Origin: FEN-299 sp963727765
GTDB taxonomy: Bacteria; Acidobacteriota; Vicinamibacteria; Vicinamibacterales; Fen-181
DNA: 64,000 bases
Assembly (NCBI GenBank): GCA_963727765.1
Contig: CAVSGZ010000008.1
Location: forward strand, 310,001 to 374,000
Direction: 5' to 3'
Shown: piece after piece, positions 17,860 to 26,571 of the stretch
Layout: every line of letters begins with the position of its first letter
How positions within the stretch are numbered: the first letter of the stretch is position 1
The notes under the pieces: model-generated
Told to the model about the DNA's origin: nothing
What the model saw: only the letters and a program-made list of their open reading frames with translations
The model's database searches: none
Position numbers and translations under genes: made by a program

Positions 17860-20800
17860 ATGCTGACGCACATTCGTCGCGGGACCCTTTGTGCGGCGCT
17901 CGTCTGCCTGGTCGTTCTGCTGGCGGCGCCGCCGCTTGTGGCGCAGACCTTCCGCGGCGGCATCCAGGGCACCATCACCGACGCCACCGGCGGAGCGCTG
18001 CCCGGCACGACGATCACGGTGATCAATGCGTCCACCAAGCTGATGAGGACGACGGTCACCGACAAGGACGGCAACTACTTCATCCCTGAACTGCCCCTCG
18101 GCGACTACTCGCTGACGGTTGAGCTCCCGGGGTTCCAGTCGAAGACGGTGACGGCCATCAAGGTGGAGGTGGGCAGCAACCGCCGCGTCGACGTGCAGCT
18201 CAGCCCGGGCGGCGTGCAGGAGCACGTCGAGGTCACGGCGGCCGCGCCGATGATCGACACGACGGGCAACACGATGGGCGGGAAGCTCGAGGCGATGGAG
18301 ATGGCCGCGCTGCCGATCAACGGCGGCGACTTCACCAAGCTGCTCGTGCTCGTGCCCGGGTCGGTGGGCGACCCGAGCGGCGCGATGGACTCGCCCGGAT
18401 CGTTCGGTCTCTTCAGCCTGAACGGGAGCCGCGGCCGGTCGAACAACTACCTGATCGACGGCACCGACATGAACGACGGCTACCGGAACCTGCCGGCCAT
18501 CAACGAAGGCGGGGTGTTCGGGACGCCGGCCACCATCCTGCCGGTGGACGCGGTGGCCGAGATCAACGTGCAGTCGGGCGGGCAGGCCGAGTTCGGCCGC
18601 AACTCGGGCGGCATCGTCAGCATCGTCACCAAGTCGGGCATGAACACGCCGCACGGCAGCGCGTACGAATTCTTCCGCAACGACGCCCTCGGGTCGCGCA
18701 ACTACTTCAACCCCTCGCCGCAGCCGAAGAACACGCTGCACAACAACCAGTTCGGCGGGTCGGTGGGCGGGCCGATCGTGCGCGACCGGACGTTCTTCTT
18801 CGCCTCCTACGAGGGGCAGCGGGAGGCGGTGGGTCTGCCGAGCCTCAGCATCGTGCCGAACGTGACAGCCGCGGATGCGACGAACGCGGTCATCCAGAAA
18901 CTGCTGGCGCTGCACCCGTGGCCGACGCCGAACATCACCGGCGCCGGCCCGGGCGAGGCCAACCTGCTGTCGACGACCAACGCCAGCAACCGGATCGACA
19001 GTTTCATCGTGAAGCTCGACCAGCACGTCGGCAAGGCCGACCTGTTCACCGGGCGCTATTACATCGGCGACAGCTTGCAGAGCTTCCCGCTGGCGGTGCT
19101 CGGCGGGAACGTGCTGCCCGGCTACAACACGGTGACGCCGACGCGCGTGCAGATCGTCTCGCTGTCATACATCCACACGTTCTCGCCGCGGCTGCTGATG
19201 GAAGCCCGGGGCGGCTACAACCGGTTCGTCGAGAGCTTTCTCCCCGAGGACGGCACGTTCGACCCCTCGTCGATCGGCCTCGACACCGGCGTGTCGGCCC
19301 AGGACTTCGGGCTGCCGCAGTTCCGCATCACCGGCTATGCGCCCATCGGCACCAACGCGTCGGTGCCGCGCGGACGCACGGACATCAACCTGCAGTCGGT
19401 GCTGGCGCTCAGCTACAGCGCGGGGCCGCACAACCTGAAGATGGGCTACGAGTTCCGACGGACCTCGGTGGACGCGTACTTCGACGCGGGTTACCGCGGC
19501 GTGCTGAACTTCGACACGCTCGACGACTTCCTGGCCGGCAACGTGGCCAGCGGCCGTCAGGTGATGGGCGATTCGCGCCGGCAGACGTTCCAGAACAGCC
19601 ACGGACTCTACGTGCAGGACAGCTATACAGCGACGCGGACACTGACGGTCGACCTCGGTCTGCGGTGGGACTACATGGGCGTGCTCGGCGAGGCGCAGAA
19701 CCGGCTGAGCATCCTCGACCCGACCAGGGGCCTCGTGCAGGTTGGCACCAACGGCTTGAACAGCCTTTATCCGCCTGACTACCGGAACTTCGCGCCTCGC
19801 GTCAGCGCCGTCTGGGACCTCAGCCGCAAGGGCCAGACGGTCGTCCGGGCGAGTTGGGGGATCTACTACGACTCGTACTCCCAGGACTACTTCGTCGGCC
19901 AGCTCCCCTGGAACACGTTCAACGCCGGCCCGGCCTACAACGGCATCGGCCCCTCGCCGATTCTCTTCAGCTACTCGCCGGTGTCGACGCTCGCGCTGAG
20001 CACCCCCGTGTTCCCGTCGTCCGGGTTCGGGGCGTCCGATGTGTTCACGGTGTCGCAGACCAACATGCGCACGCCGTACATGCACAACTTCAACGCCAAC
20101 GTCGAGCAACAGCTCGGCCCGCACGCCGCGATCCAATTTGGCTACGTCGGGTCGCTCGGCCGCCGGTTGTACCGCTTCCGTGACATCAACCAGGCCGACC
20201 CGGCGACGGGCGTCCGGCCGTTCGATGACGGGCCGTTCGCGCCCGATGGTTCGACGTTCGGCTACGTGAACCAGTTCGAGGCGACGGCCCATTCGACCTA
20301 CAACGCCTTCCAGGCCGCGTTGACGCTGCGCAATCTGCACGGTTTCACGGCGCGGGCCGACTACACCTGGTCGCACTCCCAAGACAACGCGAGCGACGGG
20401 CAGGACTACGTGCCCAACGCGGCGCAGCCCGACAACAGCTTCAATCCCAACGCCGAGTGGGCCGACTCGAACTTCGACGTCCGGCACCGCTTCACGATGA
20501 CGTTCAGCTACCAGGTGCCTGCCTGGTCGAAGGCGCCGCAGTTCACGCGCGGGTGGTCGCTCGACGGTGTGCTGACGCTGGCCAGCGGGCAGCCCTACAA
20601 CCTCAACTACCTGTTCGAGGGGGATTTCAACGGGTCGGGCGAGTACTTCGGCCGGCCGGATGTCGTCGGCGATCCGTTCGCGGGCACCAACGGCACCGAC
20701 AAGTTCCTGAACTTGGCGGCCTTCCAGGTGCCGTGCACGTGGGATGCGGAGGCCGGGGACTGCGTGCCCGGCACCCAGCACTTCGGCAACCTGCCCCGCA

Positions 20801-21105
20801 ATGCGTATCGGGGCCCGGGCTACAAGAACTTCGACCTGGCGGTGTCGCGCTCCTTCGGGCTGCAGAAGGGCATGAAGCTGCAGCTCCGGGTGGACTTCTT
20901 CAACCTGTTCAACATCACCAACTACTCGAACCCGCTGATGCCGAACTTCAGCACCGACTTTCTGATGAACGGGCTCAATTCGAGCAACGGGCGCGGAGTG
21001 GGCTACCTCGCGCTCAGCGCCACGCCCGACGTGGCCGTCGGCAACCCGTTCCTCGGCGGCGGCGGGCCGCGCAACATCCAGCTGTCGGCGAAGCTGACGT
21101 TCTGA
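17860..21105 (+). CDS. Oar-like TonB-dependent receptor with carboxypeptidase-regulatory domain
   Basis: 1081 residues. A signal peptide ends around VAQ, followed by a carboxypeptidase-regulatory-like beta-sandwich (GGIQGTITDATGGALPGTTI, residues about 30-115). A plug region comes next (SNNYLIDGTDMND; VQSGGQAEFGRNSGGIVSIV), then a long outer-membrane barrel ending in phenylalanine (LSAKLTF). These large Oar/SusC-like receptors import polymers or act in envelope functions; the ligand is unknown, and no SusD partner is adjacent. ATG at 17860 has GGGAGGT 6 nt upstream. It diverges from cydA. TGA is followed at once by a heptamer array. Confidence 0.9.
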   Translation: MLTHIRRGTLCAALVCLVVLLAAPPLVAQTFRGGIQGTITDATGGALPGTTITVINASTKLMRTTVTDKDGNYFIPELPLGDYSLTVELPGFQSKTVTAIKVEVGSNRRVDVQLSPGGVQEHVEVTAAAPMIDTTGNTMGGKLEAMEMAALPINGGDFTKLLVLVPGSVGDPSGAMDSPGSFGLFSLNGSRGRSNNYLIDGTDMNDGYRNLPAINEGGVFGTPATILPVDAVAEINVQSGGQAEFGRNSGGIVSIVTKSGMNTPHGSAYEFFRNDALGSRNYFNPSPQPKNTLHNNQFGGSVGGPIVRDRTFFFASYEGQREAVGLPSLSIVPNVTAADATNAVIQKLLALHPWPTPNITGAGPGEANLLSTTNASNRIDSFIVKLDQHVGKADLFTGRYYIGDSLQSFPLAVLGGNVLPGYNTVTPTRVQIVSLSYIHTFSPRLLMEARGGYNRFVESFLPEDGTFDPSSIGLDTGVSAQDFGLPQFRITGYAPIGTNASVPRGRTDINLQSVLALSYSAGPHNLKMGYEFRRTSVDAYFDAGYRGVLNFDTLDDFLAGNVASGRQVMGDSRRQTFQNSHGLYVQDSYTATRTLTVDLGLRWDYMGVLGEAQNRLSILDPTRGLVQVGTNGLNSLYPPDYRNFAPRVSAVWDLSRKGQTVVRASWGIYYDSYSQDYFVGQLPWNTFNAGPAYNGIGPSPILFSYSPVSTLALSTPVFPSSGFGASDVFTVSQTNMRTPYMHNFNANVEQQLGPHAAIQFGYVGSLGRRLYRFRDINQADPATGVRPFDDGPFAPDGSTFGYVNQFEATAHSTYNAFQAALTLRNLHGFTARADYTWSHSQDNASDGQDYVPNAAQPDNSFNPNAEWADSNFDVRHRFTMTFSYQVPAWSKAPQFTRGWSLDGVLTLASGQPYNLNYLFEGDFNGSGEYFGRPDVVGDPFAGTNGTDKFLNLAAFQVPCTWDAEAGDCVPGTQHFGNLPRNAYRGPGYKNFDLAVSRSFGLQKGMKLQLRVDFFNLFNITNYSNPLMPNFSTDFLMNGLNSSNGRGVGYLALSATPDVAVGNPFLGGGGPRNIQLSAKLTF

Positions 21106-21204
21106 GGAGGGACGAGGGACGGGGAACGAGGGACGGGGGGCGTGGGATGTGGAAGTGGGGTGTGAGGCGTGACGCGTGAGGCCTGAGGTGTGGCGCGTCA
21201 GACG
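21106..21204. repeat. About fourteen degenerate heptamers, family C
   Basis: From 21107 the sequence can be divided into consecutive 7-mers drifting from GAGGGAC through GTGGGAT to TGAGGCG and TGACGCG. The array fills the whole gap between the convergent TonB receptor and the DUF523 gene. The DUF523 stop (21198-21200) lies in a unit, TCAGACG. Confidence 0.8.
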
Positions 21205-22154
21205 TGATTGCGCAGCATCAACTCGCGCGGGTGCGGGTCGAGGTACACCTGGCCGGCTAGGTACTCGACATGGTGTCGGCGCACGTGGTGCTTGAAGAGC
21301 GTGACCGGCACGATGAGCGGCACGAGCCCCACACGGTAGTCCTCGATGCCGGCCAGCAGTTCGGCACGGTCGTCGGCCTCGAGCCGCTGCTTGAAGTGGC
21401 CGAGCATGTGCATCAGCACGTTGGCGTGCTTGCGCGTGGTGGCCATGCGCGCCAGCGCGTCCATGAAGCGCGTGCGGTACTGCCGCTCGAGTTCCGAGCG
21501 GCTTGTCGACGCCGCGCCGGCGACCAGCCGGCCCATCCCGTAGTAGATGTCCGGCGCGTGCGCGAGCAGCGTTAGCTTGTGGGCCGTGTGGAACTTCACG
21601 AGGCCGCCGACGGTCCAGCGGGTCTCGAAGAAGGCGCGCAGCCTCGCGTAGGCGAAGACGCGCTCCACGAAGTTCTCGCGGAGGCGTGGGTCGGAGAGCC
21701 GGCCCTCCTCCTCGATTGGCAGGTGCGGAAATCGCGCGATGAGCGCCTCGGCGAACAGGCCGCGGCCGTTCTTCTCGGCCATCCCGGCCTCCGCGTAGAT
21801 CCGGACGCGCTCCATCCCGCAGCTCGGCGAGTCCTTCTTGAGCACGTAGCCGACCAGGTGCTCGGGCGCGAGGGCCTCGGCGCGCGTGCGAGCCCAGGCG
21901 CGCATCTCGTCGGTGATGTCGCGGCCGCTCCTCGAGTTCACCATTCGCACGGCGTCTTCTCTGCGCACGAGGCGGAGCGATTCTCGCGGCGTGCCGAGGC
22001 CCAGTTCGACCTCCGGACAGACCGGCACCCACTCGACAAGCGGGCCGAAGGTGTCGACGAGGAACGAGTCGCGCTTGTGGCCGCCGTCGAACCGCACCGG
22101 CTCCCCGAGCAGGCAGGAGGAGATGCCGATGCGAAGGGTGTCGGGCGCGCTCAT
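21198..22154 (-). CDS. DUF523 and DUF1722 domain protein
   Basis: 318 residues. The N-terminal half is DUF523 (IGISSCLLGEPVRFDGGHK; CPEVELGLGTPRES; LKKDSPSCGMERVRIY), rich in conserved cysteines. The C-terminal half is DUF1722/YbgA (KFHTAHKLTLLAH; KHANVLMHMLGHFK). Such fusions are widespread and some are linked to DNA repair or thiouracil metabolism, but no function is established here. ATG at 22154 lacks a Shine-Dalgarno; a TATCAT hexamer ends 7 nt upstream, suggesting a leaderless mRNA. It diverges from the small zinc-ribbon gene. Confidence 0.88.
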   Translation of the reverse strand: MSAPDTLRIGISSCLLGEPVRFDGGHKRDSFLVDTFGPLVEWVPVCPEVELGLGTPRESLRLVRREDAVRMVNSRSGRDITDEMRAWARTRAEALAPEHLVGYVLKKDSPSCGMERVRIYAEAGMAEKNGRGLFAEALIARFPHLPIEEEGRLSDPRLRENFVERVFAYARLRAFFETRWTVGGLVKFHTAHKLTLLAHAPDIYYGMGRLVAGAASTSRSELERQYRTRFMDALARMATTRKHANVLMHMLGHFKQRLEADDRAELLAGIEDYRVGLVPLIVPVTLFKHHVRRHHVEYLAGQVYLDPHPRELMLRNHV

Positions 22155-22161
22155 GGCGCCG

Positions 22162-22209
22162 ATGATACACCGGCCCTCCGTGGCCGCGGGGCGCCTTCGG
22201 GATTAAGAT
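22162..22209. promoter_or_regulatory. Two -10-like hexamers for a divergent, possibly leaderless pair
   Basis: On the minus strand TATCAT (22167-22162) lies 7 nt before the ATG at 22154. On the plus strand TAAGAT (22204-22209) lies 6 nt before the GTG at 22216. Neither gene has a Shine-Dalgarno, and -35 matches are poor. Confidence 0.4.
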
Positions 22210-22215
22210 AGGGTC

Positions 22216-22623
22216 GTGGCACTTGACGAACGCGCGCTCTTCACCGAGAAACCGGAGACCCGGCCCGCCCGCTACCAGTGTCCCCGGTGCCGGCAATCCG
22301 CCGACTACACCATCCGCTGGGTGCGGAGGGTTAAGCGAGACCGGCCGCCTGGCGGGGCGGACGAGGCCGACCGGGCCCGGTTCGCCAAACTGCGCGACTA
22401 CCTGCTGCGCGTGGACGACGAAGTGGTCTGCACAGCCTGCGGGAAGAAGTTCGAGATCCCGTCGCAGCACTCGCTGTTGTTCACCGACCAACTCGACGGC
22501 CTGCCCGATGCGGACGCGCTCGAGCGGGAAATCGCCGCCGCGTCGGGCGAGTCGGCCCCCCCGCCCGACGCCAAGCCGGCGCTGGCGCCGCGGTTCACCC
22601 GCAAGTCGGGCGGCTGGAAGTAG
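22216..22623 (+). CDS. Small zinc-ribbon protein, function unknown
   Basis: 135 residues with two CxxC knuckles, CPRC at residues 22-25 and CTAC at 72-75, spaced as in a zinc ribbon. Between them lies a basic segment (RWVRRVKRDRPP), and the tail is proline/alanine rich ending KSGGWK. No membrane or signal segment is seen. It may bind nucleic acid or act as an accessory protein, but that is a guess. GTG at 22216 is preceded by no ribosome-binding site, only TAAGAT 6 nt upstream. It converges on the permease gene with a 19-bp gap. Confidence 0.7.
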   Translation: MALDERALFTEKPETRPARYQCPRCRQSADYTIRWVRRVKRDRPPGGADEADRARFAKLRDYLLRVDDEVVCTACGKKFEIPSQHSLLFTDQLDGLPDADALEREIAAASGESAPPPDAKPALAPRFTRKSGGWK

Positions 22624-22642
22624 CGGCGCCCCAGCCGGAGGT

Positions 22643-24919
22643 TCAGCACTCCGTGCCCGGCCGCTGATCCTCCGGCGGCGCCGGTGCCGGGTCCGCCTGG
22701 GCCGGCGTGCCCGCCTGGCGCGCGATGAGCGCCATCGCCTCGCGGCGGCTGCCTCCTTGAATCTCGCGCTCGAGCTTCTCGAGCGCGACGCGCACGACGT
22801 CGCGGTGGTGCACGTCGATGCCGACCTCCGCCACCGCCTCCAGCCACAGCCGATGAATCAGGTCCATGTCCTCGCGCGTCAGCGTCGGCGCGTGAGGCCC
22901 GAGCGCGTACGTCTGGATCTCGCCGCCGACCGTGTACGCCACCAGCCGCGTGCGCACCCGGTCGCTCCCCTCGACGCGTTCCCAGGCTTCGCCGAGCAGC
23001 CGGGCCTGGTCTGCTGCCGAGAACTTCGCCGAGTCGCCGAGCACGATCTCGGTCGACGCCAGCCGCACGGCCGTCTGGGCGATGGCATCGAAGACGTTCG
23101 ACGAGGGGACGACCAGCAGCTTGACCGGGCGCCCCTGGCGTTCGGCGACCGCCACGACCTTGGTGAACAGGAGCTGTTCGTAGTCGCTGAAGATCTCGTC
23201 CTGCCGGAAATCGCGGAACCCCGAGTCCGGGTCCTCCACGCGTCGGACGGTCATGGCCACGATGTCGTGGCGCCCGATGTCGACGTGGCCCAGGGCCCAT
23301 TCCAGGTGCGCGAGCGTGTTGTAATCGCGGACCGGGACCAGCACGCTGCCTGGCCGCGCCGCGACCTCCGCCAGGCCGAGATCCGCCGCCGGGAGGAGCT
23401 GGAACTGGTCGAGGCCGCTCACCGAGTGGGCGGCCTTCCGCCGCCTCACGTTGTGGCGTTCGGAGGCGATGAAGACGACGTAGAGCACCGCCGTGAAGGT
23501 CACGCCCCAGATCGTCGCCAGTTGCTTGGTGAAGAGGTTGACGACGGCGATGGCGAACAGCGCGACCGTGATCAGGCCGAGGCCGACGGGCAGCTCCACC
23601 CGCCCGATCCGGACGTTGAGCGGCACGCGCCATTCGCGCGGCCCCGGCTCCCGGAAGCGCAGGACGAGCACGGCGAGGCTCTTGAGCGCGAAGCTCCACA
23701 CGACGCCGAACGCGTACGCCTCGCCGAGCACGTAGACGTTGCCGCGGCTGAGGACGATCGTCAGCAGCTGCAGCGCGGCGATGACGTTCAGCACGCGGTA
23801 GGTCGTGCCGAACTTGTGGTGCGGCTTGCGGAACCAGTCGGGCAGCACGCCGTCCTCGGAGATCCGGTTGACGACGGCATTGGACCCGACGATGGCCGTG
23901 TTGACCGCGCCGGCCAGGATCAGAAACCCGACGATGACGACGAAGCCCTGGAACGCCAGCCTGAGCGTCAGCGGGCCGGCCAGGTTCATCGCGAGGCCGG
24001 AGATCAGGTTGTCGTAGAAGCGGGAGCGCACCGGGTCGGGGATGAGCGCCACGGCCAGGAAGCTGACGGCCGCCGTGAAGGTGACGCTGTAGACGAAGAT
24101 GACCAGCCCGGCGCGGCGGAGGTTGGCTGGCTTCGGGTGCTCGATCTCGCGGTAGACCTGGGCCAGCGACTCCCACCCGCTCATCGCCAGGAACGAGTGA
24201 CCGAGGCCGACGAGCACCGCGATGGCCGTGAAGCCCGGCCACATCGTGCCGCGCAGCCAGCCGAGGGCGTCGCTCGAGAAGCGGAGGTGTTCGAGCGTTG
24301 GCGCCGGCGCGAGCTGGCCGCCGCGCGAGAGCAGCGTCCCGACCGCCCACAGCAGGAGGACCACGACCATGACGGAGGTCACCTGGACAATCCGCAGCGC
24401 GTCGGTGCTCGACTCGCGGATCCCCTGGGTGTTGCGCCACCAGAAGTAGATCACGACCGCGGCGGCGAGGGCGGCCGAGGTCTCGTTGGGCGGCAGATGG
24501 AACGAGGATCCGAAGCGCAGGGCCAGATCGTTGAGCAGCCCGACGATGTACTGGCCCGCCGAGGTGGCGCTGATCGGGCCGGTGAGGACGTAGTCGAACA
24601 GCAGCGCGGAGACCGACAGCTTGCCGAGCGTTCCGCCCATCGCCTCCTTGACGACGCGGTAGACGCCGCCCCGCACGAACATGATCGAGCTCTCGATGTA
24701 GATCGCCCGAACCGCGTAGGAGAACAGCATGACGCCGAGGATGAACCAGGGCGCCGCCTTGCCGACGGCCTGCTCGGCGATGCCGCCGGCGTAGAACGCC
24801 GACGAGCCGAGGTCGGAGAGCACGATGGCCGCCGCGCGCCAGAAGGAGATGAAGGACAGGAAGACCGTGGTGGCGACGACGACCTTGACGGGCCCGCGCC
24901 CGGGGGCTTGCTGCGACAT
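22643..24919 (-). CDS. APC-superfamily permease with cytoplasmic USP-like tail (KimA-like architecture)
   Basis: 758 residues. About 12 membrane helices fill residues 15-500: the start has ATTVFLSFISFWRAAAIVLS, and MGGTLGKLSVSALLFDYVLT lies in the region where KimA-type transporters have LLVDYILT. The remaining 250 or so residues are a soluble tail with a USP-like Rossmann pattern (VLVPVRDYNTLAHLEWAL; VKLLVVPSSNVFDAIAQTAV). APC permeases with such tails include the potassium importer KimA and various amino-acid transporters. The divergent kdp genes and a shared promoter element favour potassium, as an inference. ATG at 24919 has GAGGT upstream; ATG codons further upstream give only unlikely leader sequence. 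Confidence 0.8.
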   Translation of the reverse strand: MSQQAPGRGPVKVVVATTVFLSFISFWRAAAIVLSDLGSSAFYAGGIAEQAVGKAAPWFILGVMLFSYAVRAIYIESSIMFVRGGVYRVVKEAMGGTLGKLSVSALLFDYVLTGPISATSAGQYIVGLLNDLALRFGSSFHLPPNETSAALAAAVVIYFWWRNTQGIRESSTDALRIVQVTSVMVVVLLLWAVGTLLSRGGQLAPAPTLEHLRFSSDALGWLRGTMWPGFTAIAVLVGLGHSFLAMSGWESLAQVYREIEHPKPANLRRAGLVIFVYSVTFTAAVSFLAVALIPDPVRSRFYDNLISGLAMNLAGPLTLRLAFQGFVVIVGFLILAGAVNTAIVGSNAVVNRISEDGVLPDWFRKPHHKFGTTYRVLNVIAALQLLTIVLSRGNVYVLGEAYAFGVVWSFALKSLAVLVLRFREPGPREWRVPLNVRIGRVELPVGLGLITVALFAIAVVNLFTKQLATIWGVTFTAVLYVVFIASERHNVRRRKAAHSVSGLDQFQLLPAADLGLAEVAARPGSVLVPVRDYNTLAHLEWALGHVDIGRHDIVAMTVRRVEDPDSGFRDFRQDEIFSDYEQLLFTKVVAVAERQGRPVKLLVVPSSNVFDAIAQTAVRLASTEIVLGDSAKFSAADQARLLGEAWERVEGSDRVRTRLVAYTVGGEIQTYALGPHAPTLTREDMDLIHRLWLEAVAEVGIDVHHRDVVRVALEKLEREIQGGSRREAMALIARQAGTPAQADPAPAPPEDQRPGTEC

Positions 24920-24987
24920 GCACGACCTCGAACAGGCGGCGCCCGGGTGCGACAGTCCGGCCGCGCATCCATGCCGCCAAACCAACT

Positions 24988-25036
24988 ATTATCTGTCTAT
25001 TCACGGGGCGAAGTCATCACGACGGATGGGCTCAAG
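24988..25036 (-). promoter_or_regulatory. Permease promoter with kdp-shared element
   Basis: On the minus strand: CTTGAGCCCATCC (25036-25024), 6 nt, then ATGACTTC (25017-25010), whose TGACTT stands exactly 17 nt before GATAAT (24993-24988). The same 13-mer and 8-mer, 2 nt apart, lie before the kdp operon at 27281-27303. This suggests one regulator, KdpE being the obvious candidate. Confidence 0.5.
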
Positions 25037-25093
25037 GCTCAGGGCTCATGGCGCCCGGCCATGAGCCTTGAGCCCTGAGTCATGAGCCTTGCG
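25030..25093. repeat. Inverted heptamer array, family A
   Basis: The left half reads GGGCTCA/AGGCTCA-type units; the right half, after GCGCCCGG, carries the complement as CCATGAG, CCTTGAG, CCCTGAG, TCATGAG, CCTTG. The halves can fold on each other. The array lies between the divergent permease and sensor-kinase promoters. Confidence 0.8.
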
Positions 25094-25095
25094 GT

Positions 25096-25124
25096 TTGAC
25101 AGCCCCCCGCCGCTCCATTACGCT
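25096..25124 (+). promoter_or_regulatory. Candidate promoter of the sensor kinase gene
   Basis: A perfect -35 TTGACA (25096-25101) is followed after 17 bp by TACGCT (25119-25124). A GAGGAGG ribosome-binding site follows at 25131-25137. The TTG of this -35 is also an in-frame codon and could be mistaken for the start. Confidence 0.5.
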
Positions 25125-25143
25125 CCCACCGAGGAGGCCCTCC

Positions 25144-26571
25144 CTGGCGCATCGCGCCTTGTTCTTACTCCGGCTCACCGTCGCGGTCGGCGCCGTGCTG
25201 GCCGTGACGGCGGTCTACTTCTTCTTCATCCACGTCAACCCGACCACCGTGACGCTTACCTACGTCGTGACGATCCTGCTCGTCGCGAGCGGCTGGGGCG
25301 GCGTCGAAGCGACGGTGGCGTCGGTTGTGGCGACCGTCTGCCTCAACGTCTTCTTCCTGCCGCCGGTGGGGACGCTGACGATCGCCGACCCACAGAACTG
25401 GGTCGCCCTGGCGGTCTTTCTCGTCACGACGCTCGTCGCCAGCCAACTGTCGGGCCGAGCCCGACGGCGGCAGGTCGAGGCGGTCTCGCGCCAGCGCGAT
25501 CTCGAACGGCTCTACGCGCTCAGCCGCGCACTGCTGCTCTCGCCGGGCGATCCGTCGATTCCCGCCGCGATCGCCCGCCACATCGCCGAGGCGTTCGACT
25601 TCCCGCTCGTCGCGATTTACGACCAGCGGGCGGACATCGCGTCCTGGGCCGGTCCCGGGGACGCGGCCGGCCTCGACGAGACGCTCCGCGCGGTGGCGCG
25701 TCAGGCGGTCACCATGCGCGAGGGCGATCTCTCGGTGGTGGCCATCCAGCTGGGTGGCGTGCCAATTGGCAGCCTCGCGCTGCCCGCGGGAAGCCTGAGC
25801 GACACGGTCGTGCAGTCGATCGCCAACCTCGTGGCCATCGCCCTCGAGCGGGCGCGGGGCCAGGAGGCGGCCGCGCGTGCCGAGGCTGCGCGCCAGAGCG
25901 GCGAACTGCGCGCGACGATGCTCGACGCGCTGGCGCACGAGTTCAAGACGCCACTGACGTCGATGAAGGTGGCGGCGGCCGATCTGCGCGTGAATGCGGG
26001 TGACGACCGCAACCGTGAGCTGGCCGCGATCATCGACGAGGACCTCGACCGGCTGCGGGCGCTGGTGACCGACACCGTGCAGATGGTCCGCGTCGACGCG
26101 GGGGCCTTCACGCTGCGGCTGAACGACTGCCGGCTGTCCGAGCTGGTGGCGGCCACGCTCCGGCAGTTCGAGCCGCGCCTGGGCGGCCACCGGGTCGTCG
26201 CCAGCGTGCCCGACGACCTGCTCCTGCGCGCCGACCACGATCTGCTCGGCCTCGCGCTCCGGCAGCTGCTGGACAACGCCGTCAAGTACTCGCCGGTGAC
26301 CTCGGCCATCGAGATCACCGCCGAGGCAGGGGACCCGGTTGAAATCTCGGTGCGGAATTCCGGGCCGCCGATCCCCGAGCACGAGCAGTCGCGCCTGTTC
26401 GAGCGGTTCTACCGCGGGTCCGCGGCCCACCGGGTGCCCGGCACGGGCATCGGACTCGCGATCGTGCGCCAGATCGCCGAGGCGCACGGCGGCAGGCTGT
26501 CGGTCGCGAGCACGGCTGAGGCCGGCACGGTGTTCGAGATGTCGCTCCCCCGCGAAGGAGTCCGTCGATGA
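25144..26571 (+). CDS. kdpD: KdpD-type sensor histidine kinase lacking the N-terminal sensor half
   Basis: 475 residues equal to the C-terminal half of KdpD: four clustered membrane helices (DUF4118-like, residues about 5-100), a GAF-like domain, then the kinase. The phosphorylation motif is LAHEFKTPLTSM (histidine 265), with N-box LLDNAVKYS and G-box GTGIGLAIV. The usual KdpD Walker-type and USP region is missing; it is encoded separately after kdpC. CTG at 25144 was chosen because GAGGAGG lies 6 nt upstream; the alternative TTG at 25096 is probably the -35 hexamer, and TTG at 25159 is also possible. It overlaps kdpE by 4 bp, so the two are coupled and presumably signal potassium or osmotic state. 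Confidence 0.85.
   Translation: MAHRALFLLRLTVAVGAVLAVTAVYFFFIHVNPTTVTLTYVVTILLVASGWGGVEATVASVVATVCLNVFFLPPVGTLTIADPQNWVALAVFLVTTLVASQLSGRARRRQVEAVSRQRDLERLYALSRALLLSPGDPSIPAAIARHIAEAFDFPLVAIYDQRADIASWAGPGDAAGLDETLRAVARQAVTMREGDLSVVAIQLGGVPIGSLALPAGSLSDTVVQSIANLVAIALERARGQEAAARAEAARQSGELRATMLDALAHEFKTPLTSMKVAAADLRVNAGDDRNRELAAIIDEDLDRLRALVTDTVQMVRVDAGAFTLRLNDCRLSELVAATLRQFEPRLGGHRVVASVPDDLLLRADHDLLGLALRQLLDNAVKYSPVTSAIEITAEAGDPVEISVRNSGPPIPEHEQSRLFERFYRGSAAHRVPGTGIGLAIVRQIAEAHGGRLSVASTAEAGTVFEMSLPREGVRR

Noticed and set aside
19165..22491. A 1108-codon minus-strand frame across the receptor gene and the DUF523 gene
   Set aside because: It is a shadow frame of the receptor; the DUF523 protein is read in a different minus-strand frame.
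25096..25098. TTG as start codon of the sensor kinase
   Set aside because: It is part of a consensus -35 TTGACA and has no ribosome site; GAGGAGG supports a start at 25144.
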